Below are positions 59,347 through 64,000 of a stretch of 64,000 nucleotides of DNA, piece by piece; the first letter of the stretch is position 1; every line of letters begins with the position of its first letter. Under the pieces are notes generated by a model. That model did no database searches. It was not told the origin of the DNA and saw only the letters and a program-made list of their open reading frames with translations. The translations under genes and the position numbers were made by a program. Where the stretch lies: positions 992,001-1,056,000 of the forward strand of contig JANFOG010000006.1 in assembly GCA_024336345.1 (NCBI GenBank), in the 5' to 3' direction. This DNA comes from Mariannaea sp. PMI_226. Taxonomy: Eukaryota > Ascomycota > Sordariomycetes > Hypocreales > Nectriaceae.

Positions 59347-61923
59347 TGTTATTCTTCGGTGATGGATGCGATGCGCTTGTGAGGGGAGGCAGAATGTGAA
59401 GTTGTGCACGTTGTGGTAGTGCTGATGATGGCGGTCGTTGTTTGAATAGGTCCGCTGATCATATCAACTTTTTTTTTTCTGCGACGCAGCGCGATAACGA
59501 TAAGAATGCGGGAAGGTGGCCGGGAGGATGTGAAAGTGGGGCCGGAGTTTCTGCCGTTTCACGCACAACAAATCAACTACTTTCGCTTCTTCCCCCACGC
59601 TGAGCCACGAGGGCGTTTGTTGTGTAAGTCAGGATGGGTTTTCATCTGTGCAACTTCTTGATTTACCCCCTATTATCCAAGGTATCTAATTCGGGTCATA
59701 GGAATATTAGACCGAATATTCTCACAGTGACTGTCGGAATGAGGCAAAAGAGCAAGCGCTCACATGGTCATATTGACGCAGGCCACTAACCCAATGCATC
59801 CAATTGGCATCTGGGCTGCGTGCAATAATAGCAGGTTCAGTGAACTTTCCATCTCCTCTATGTTCTGTACTTCTTTTCAAAGGGCCAGTTTCGAGTCAAT
59901 GGAAATCCCTAATTCTTAGGGTTGACACACTGCAGTAGCTAGGTACCAAAATAAGACACGAAGTAAGCATTATCAATGCCTACTAAATCCTTGGATAACG
60001 CGGAGGACGCCAATAAAATAACCTAAGCTGTGGAGGCGTTTTGATTTTTTTTTCTTCTTTACAGTGCCAGTGAGGCTGAGTTCCGTGGCAATGGATCCCG
60101 GAGCTTGGGAAAGTGGGCGAGCTACGTCAGGCCTTTGGAGCCGAGAATTGGTACCTTGGGTAAGGTATAGGTAGCTAAGGCAAGTTACTCTGAGAAGGGA
60201 TAAAAACTTGACTCGTCTGGATAAAGCGATTAGTTTAGTTGTTTGCCTAGACAAGGTCGGTAGAGGCTGAGTATGCACCTAGAAGCCTACAACTGGGCAA
60301 ACTCACAACGATAGAGAGATTTGAAACCCGCAGAGTGGTCAATCGAATTCCTACTGTAATTGAGAGCCTGTGGGGAGTTGACGCCAACAAGGAGTCCCGT
60401 AAACTCCTCGTTTCGTCGTTGGTTGTAAATGCTGAAACGCAGGGCAGGGACCTGGAACGGATTTGAACAGCACTAGCTTGGAGCAGAAACAGTGAACGAA
60501 TTCATTAAACAATACATAGTGTACTCTGTAATCGGCAGATGCGGAGTATGGTAGTTGGTCATGGGATCAGTTGAACGATTTTCGTGGTACATACTATGCA
60601 TTCATACAGTTACGGCTCTCTTATTAGTGAAGACATCATAATACTAATGACGGGCCCGCCACAGGGAGGAATTTCGGGTCTTGGAATCCGGGATGCACCT
60701 CGTGACACAGTGGGACTGTTTTTGCTTCCAGAAGCCCACACAGCGCCATGGCATCTCCTGATGTCACCCTTCTTGTACCTTGAGGGGCCAGTACGCAGGT
60801 TGGGTAGCACCATACATATGACAGACCAGCAGGGTTACGGTATCTTGTAGAGGAGATCGTCAGAGGGACGGTTGTTCTGATCCCATGCACATTCATTGAT
60901 GATTGCTGAGACATCGCGGAGAGACAAGTCGATCCGTCATTCGTGCAACCAGGCCCAGCAGTTTGTTGTTGTTGTTATTGTTGTTATGTAAGTTAGGGAG
61001 GGCTGTGCTCCGTCAAAACGGCAGATTTATCCCAGGAGCCTGTTGCAGAATGTAAGTTACCGTACTCTTTGGCAGCTCAAGGCACTGTTTATGTAGGTAC
61101 CTAGCTACCTCTACTATGCACTAGCTGAGGTAGATGTTACAGTGTGCTTCAGGTGGGAAGACCTGGGTGGCCTGCACTGCCGGCGTGACTCTTCCAGCCG
61201 CACTGCACAGGGAGAGAGACCTGGGGTTGTTATTCTTTTGGGGGAACCAAACTGTACTTACTGTACGGATACTCTGTACCAAGTCCCGTAGGCGCACTAC
61301 TCCAGGGCTTTGGACTCCACAGATGAGGTTGCCTTCACGTACCTCATAGCAGTCTTAGTGTGTCAGAAGTACCTGGCTGGTACCTGTTGGCATCCCCACC
61401 ACTTCCAAGAGTCAAAGACTCTTTTTTTTTTCCGGTACGTGGGCAGAATTTCTTCTTACCAGTATCAACTCATTGAACCTCGTTCGCTTTTCCAAACACC
61501 ATCAGCTCTCACCTCACCAACTCTCGCATTACACCGCCGCTTCTACCTCTACTCCAACTTGAGCCCGACCACGTTCACCGCGATATCCGTCACCGTTCAA
61601 CTAATCTACAGCCCGACCATCCGCAAAACCTCTATACTTACAGCCCTACACTCCTCCCACCTGATATCATCCCCCCTCATCCCTCCATCGCCCTCCTCCA
61701 AAACACACATCAAGAGCCCACCCCATCAACCACACTGCCATAGCTCCCGCCGACTCCCACGACTCTCTAGCTTATCAATTTCACCACACTTCTCGCTGCT
61801 CGTTCACACTTTACGATCTACCCCTCTTCCTCGTCCGCCGCTCGTTTCTCCAGACGTCATCTGGTGACGACCCCCCCGCCCTACGTTCCCTCTTCAAGGC
61901 TCTCCCGTTGCGACAAAGTCTTC
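59347..61923. other. Intergenic: loc1 promoter and eIF4E2 leader
   Basis: No conserved gene. GTT trinucleotides near 60965-60990 and TAGGTACCTA-type palindromes near 61095 are seen. From about 61440 to 61923 the plus strand is a C/T-rich leader for the eIF4E-like gene; a 185-codon Ser/Pro/His-rich frame there is a composition artefact. Confidence 0.5.
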
Positions 61924-63058
61924 ATGGACAACTTATGGACCCGCCGCACAAAGTAAGTCTCTTTCATAACTTCAGGTCCACCAGATACTAACCAACATTC
62001 TTCCCTCAGCTCCGGCAAGCTTTCCCTCTCAACACCCGGTCAAGGCTCCCACGGTGATTCCTTCAGTCGCAACGCCTCCTTCTCCAAGCGTCAAGGTGGC
62101 GATGCCTCCCAGAATAAATCAAACCCCTTCGGCTCCGCCCCTGGAAGCGCTCTAGTATCCCCTACCAGCGGTGCGTCCAGCGCCTTTGGTCTAGGCTCAG
62201 GAGCCTTTGCGTCGTTCGGGTCTGCCAAGACGCCCAAGTCGTCGGCAAATCCGTTCGATTCTGCCATGGGCTCAGTGGCTCCCAAACCTGGACAGGCCAA
62301 AGACCTTAAGGCTGGGCCCAAGGGTCCCGGTATGACTTCCATTTCCGAGGATAAAACTTCGTTAGTGGATAGTCCCCAATCACACCCACTCAAGGATGCT
62401 TGGTCCTTTTGGTACCGCCCTCCAATCTCCAAGGCCCACGGCTTTATCGAGTACGAGCAGACACTGCATGGCATTGCTACAGTGCAGACGGCAGAGGAGT
62501 TCTGGGAGATTTACTCGCACCTGAAGCGGCCGTCGGCCCTTCCCGTCGTATCTGACTACCACCTCTTCAAGAAGGATATTCGCCCAATATGGGAGGACGA
62601 GGAGAACAAGAGGGGTGGAAAGTGGATAGTACGCATGAAGAAAGGCGTGGCTGATCGCTACTGGGAGGATCTTTTACTTTCTCTCATTGGTGATCAGTTT
62701 GGGGATGCGGGCGAGGATGTATGTGGTGCGGTGTTGAGTATGAGGAATGGAGAGGATATCCTTAGCATCTGGACTCGCACAGATGGTGGTCGCGTTATCA
62801 AGATCCGGTAAGTGTACCTCTGATATATTTCTTTGCAACACTTGTTTCCCGCAGATGCTAACAATATACTTTAGCGAGACCATGAAGCATGTCCTCAACT
62901 TCCCCCCCAACACTCGCGTTGAGTTTAAGAGCCATGACTCTAGCATTCAACAACGGACTGCCATCGAGGAACAGCGTCGTGAGAAGGCTCAGCACCACCA
63001 CGAGAAGCGTCACGCTGGCGGCTCCTCGAAGCAAGCCGCGGAGCAATCCCAATCGTAA
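61924..63058 (+). CDS. Class II eIF4E (4EHP-like) mRNA cap-binding protein
   Basis: Exons 61924-61952, 62010-62807 and 62875-63058 give 336 aa; introns start GTAAGT. The first ~135 residues are low-complexity and Ser/Gly-rich with NPF motifs. The eIF4E fold runs from about 136: WSFWYRPP, AEEFWEIYSHL (Trp175), DIRPIWEDEENKRGGKW (Trp204, Glu205) and ILSIWTR. The first cap-stacking Trp of canonical eIF4E is replaced by Tyr158 in FIEYEQ, as in human 4EHP (eIF4E2), while the second (Trp204) is kept. This places it in class II, usually a translational repressor or selective initiation factor. A His/Lys/Gln-rich tail of about 40 residues follows the fold. S. pombe Tif452 or a filamentous-fungus eIF4E2 are the nearest functional guesses. 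Confidence 0.9.
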
Positions 63059-63683
63059 AACACCTCTCGTCAGGCCCACACTTCCGTCCGTGATGTGGCC
63101 TGTGACGACTCATTTAACTGTATAATACGATATACAGGGCCAAACCATATGGCTTATTCCAATCGTCGATGTCATTATTTTTCTTTCTTTACATCTTCTC
63201 TTTTTTGCGTTCGCCCTGCTTCCCGATGCGGTTGACGACGGCTTTTTGGTTCTTTGGATGAATAGTTGGGGGTTAAGGAGGGTGGCGGACCCTCGTACGC
63301 TTTGTTCATGAGGATATCTTGGGACGGGGTCATTCAACTTGGGACGGATGGATACGGCGGCATGGAACGGTTACGAGAGGCTCAGCGTTTGGTGTTGTCG
63401 AGATGGGATTGCCATGTATGTACAATAAGGCAGCTGTGTGTTGGTTCAGCATGACTGGTCCAGACTTGCAGCGCTCTGCTATGTATTGTGAAGAATTGAA
63501 TAATCACAATCATTTGTTGGACGGCTTTTCACTGCCTCCAAGAAACAAGAAGAAAAATCGCCCTTTTTTTCTTTGTGAATGACGGAAGTGATGTTACATT
63601 TCATTAACCAGTATTTTGATACCAACCCGCCCTCGCTCCTTTACCAACTACATATGATCCTAAATAACCCTCTTTTTGTTTTA
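63059..63683. other. Convergent 3' flanks of eIF4E2 and sad1
   Basis: AT-rich 3' UTR sequence between convergent stop codons. No gene is supported. Confidence 0.6.
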
Positions 63684-64000
63684 TCATGATGCTCCGGCTT
63701 TGCCCTTTCCTTTCCCTGGTTCTCTTCTCCGCTCCCAAACCTGCAGATAGGCCTCACCCAGGTAGAGTAGCTCGCTCTGCACCTTATCGACAAATAGATC
63801 CTGGCAGACGACCCACTCGCCAGTGGCCTTGTCCTTGAGCTGGACTTTCCACGTCTTGCGCTCCTCGCCGCTGTCAACGACGTCCTCGCGCACACGGACG
63901 GCTTCGTGGACGACGTTGGCGACTAGATCGTACCAGATGGGTTCGCCTGGTGGCCACTCCTTGGGGTTGGGTTCAACATATGGCGACATGTCGAGATTGC
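63684..64000 (-). CDS. sad1: Sad1/Usp39 spliceosomal pseudo-deubiquitinase, C-terminal part (truncated by window end)
   Basis: The last ~105 codons of a gene that begins beyond base 64000. The end of the USP-like domain shows IWYDLVANVVHEAV, WKVQLKDKATGEW, VCQDLFVDKV and LLYLGEAYLQVWERR, which match the C-terminus of Usp39/Sad1, a tri-snRNP protein required for splicing. In that family the USP fold lacks catalytic residues; those regions lie outside the window, so this cannot be checked here. The Met at 63989 is internal: the frame is still open upstream (NLD before it). The tail ends with Lys/Gly repeats. Confidence 0.82.
   Translation of the reverse strand, partial: NLDMSPYVEPNPKEWPPGEPIWYDLVANVVHEAVRVREDVVDSGEERKTWKVQLKDKATGEWVVCQDLFVDKVQSELLYLGEAYLQVWERRREPGKGKGKAGAS

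Noticed and set aside
61310..61867. 185-codon frame before the eIF4E2 gene
   Set aside because: Same artefact: C/T-rich leader giving Ser/Pro/His-rich peptide.

Overview
This window looks like nuclear DNA of a filamentous ascomycete, most likely a sordariomycete near the Hypocreales. Genes carry short introns (about 42-161 nt) with GT..AG ends and CTAAC/CTGAC-like branch sites. Intergenic DNA is rich in CT-tract leaders and ACCT/AGGT microsatellites. The proteins are typical single-copy fungal orthologues. I placed exon borders by eye from reading frame, splice sites and family conservation; nothing was computed or searched. I saw no tRNA, rRNA, transposon or CRISPR.

Layout. 1-3.07 kb: no supported gene. 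3.07-4.89 kb (-): a membrane-anchored, degenerate AMP-binding protein. 7.2-9.4 kb (-): the DEAD-box helicase Ded1. 12.7-13.6 kb (-): proteasome beta-4 (Pre1), divergent from the U3 snoRNP protein Rrp9 (14.0-15.7 kb, +). 16.4-20.1 kb (-): an Ulp2-type SUMO protease, divergent from signal peptidase subunit Spc3 (20.9-21.8 kb, +). 22.1-26.6 kb (-): the 5'-3' exoribonuclease Xrn1, divergent from the histone chaperone Hat2 (27.4-29.0 kb, +). 29.8-33.2 kb (+): a long F-box-like protein whose frame is cut by one in-frame TAG. 35.4-37.7 kb (-): an Nrp1-like RNA-binding protein. 37.7-43.5 kb: a gene-poor block with one weak small-gene candidate. 43.5-44.0 kb (+): Pmp3. 47.3-48.8 kb (+): a disordered protein of unknown function. 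50.1-53.3 kb (-): CTD kinase Ctk1. 56.7-58.3 kb (+): an Eht1-type alpha/beta hydrolase. 58.7-59.3 kb (-): ribosome-assembly factor Loc1. 61.9-63.1 kb (+): a class II (4EHP-like) eIF4E. 63.7-64.0 kb (-): the C-terminus of Sad1/Usp39, running off the end.

Many of the genes act on RNA (Ded1, Rrp9, Xrn1, Nrp1-like, Ctk1, Loc1, eIF4E2, Sad1). Each has its own promoter, so this is neighbourhood rather than an operon or a biosynthetic cluster. The most unusual observation is the F-box-like gene: 549 codons, one TAG, then about 598 further codons in the same frame. The TAG lies in the loop of a possible hairpin, which fits either A-to-I stop-codon editing (known in Sordariomycetes) or a very short in-frame intron. 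Other notable points are a pre1 start codon split by an intron, a 5-nt first coding exon in xrn1, and proteins that keep a catalytic fold but lack key catalytic residues.
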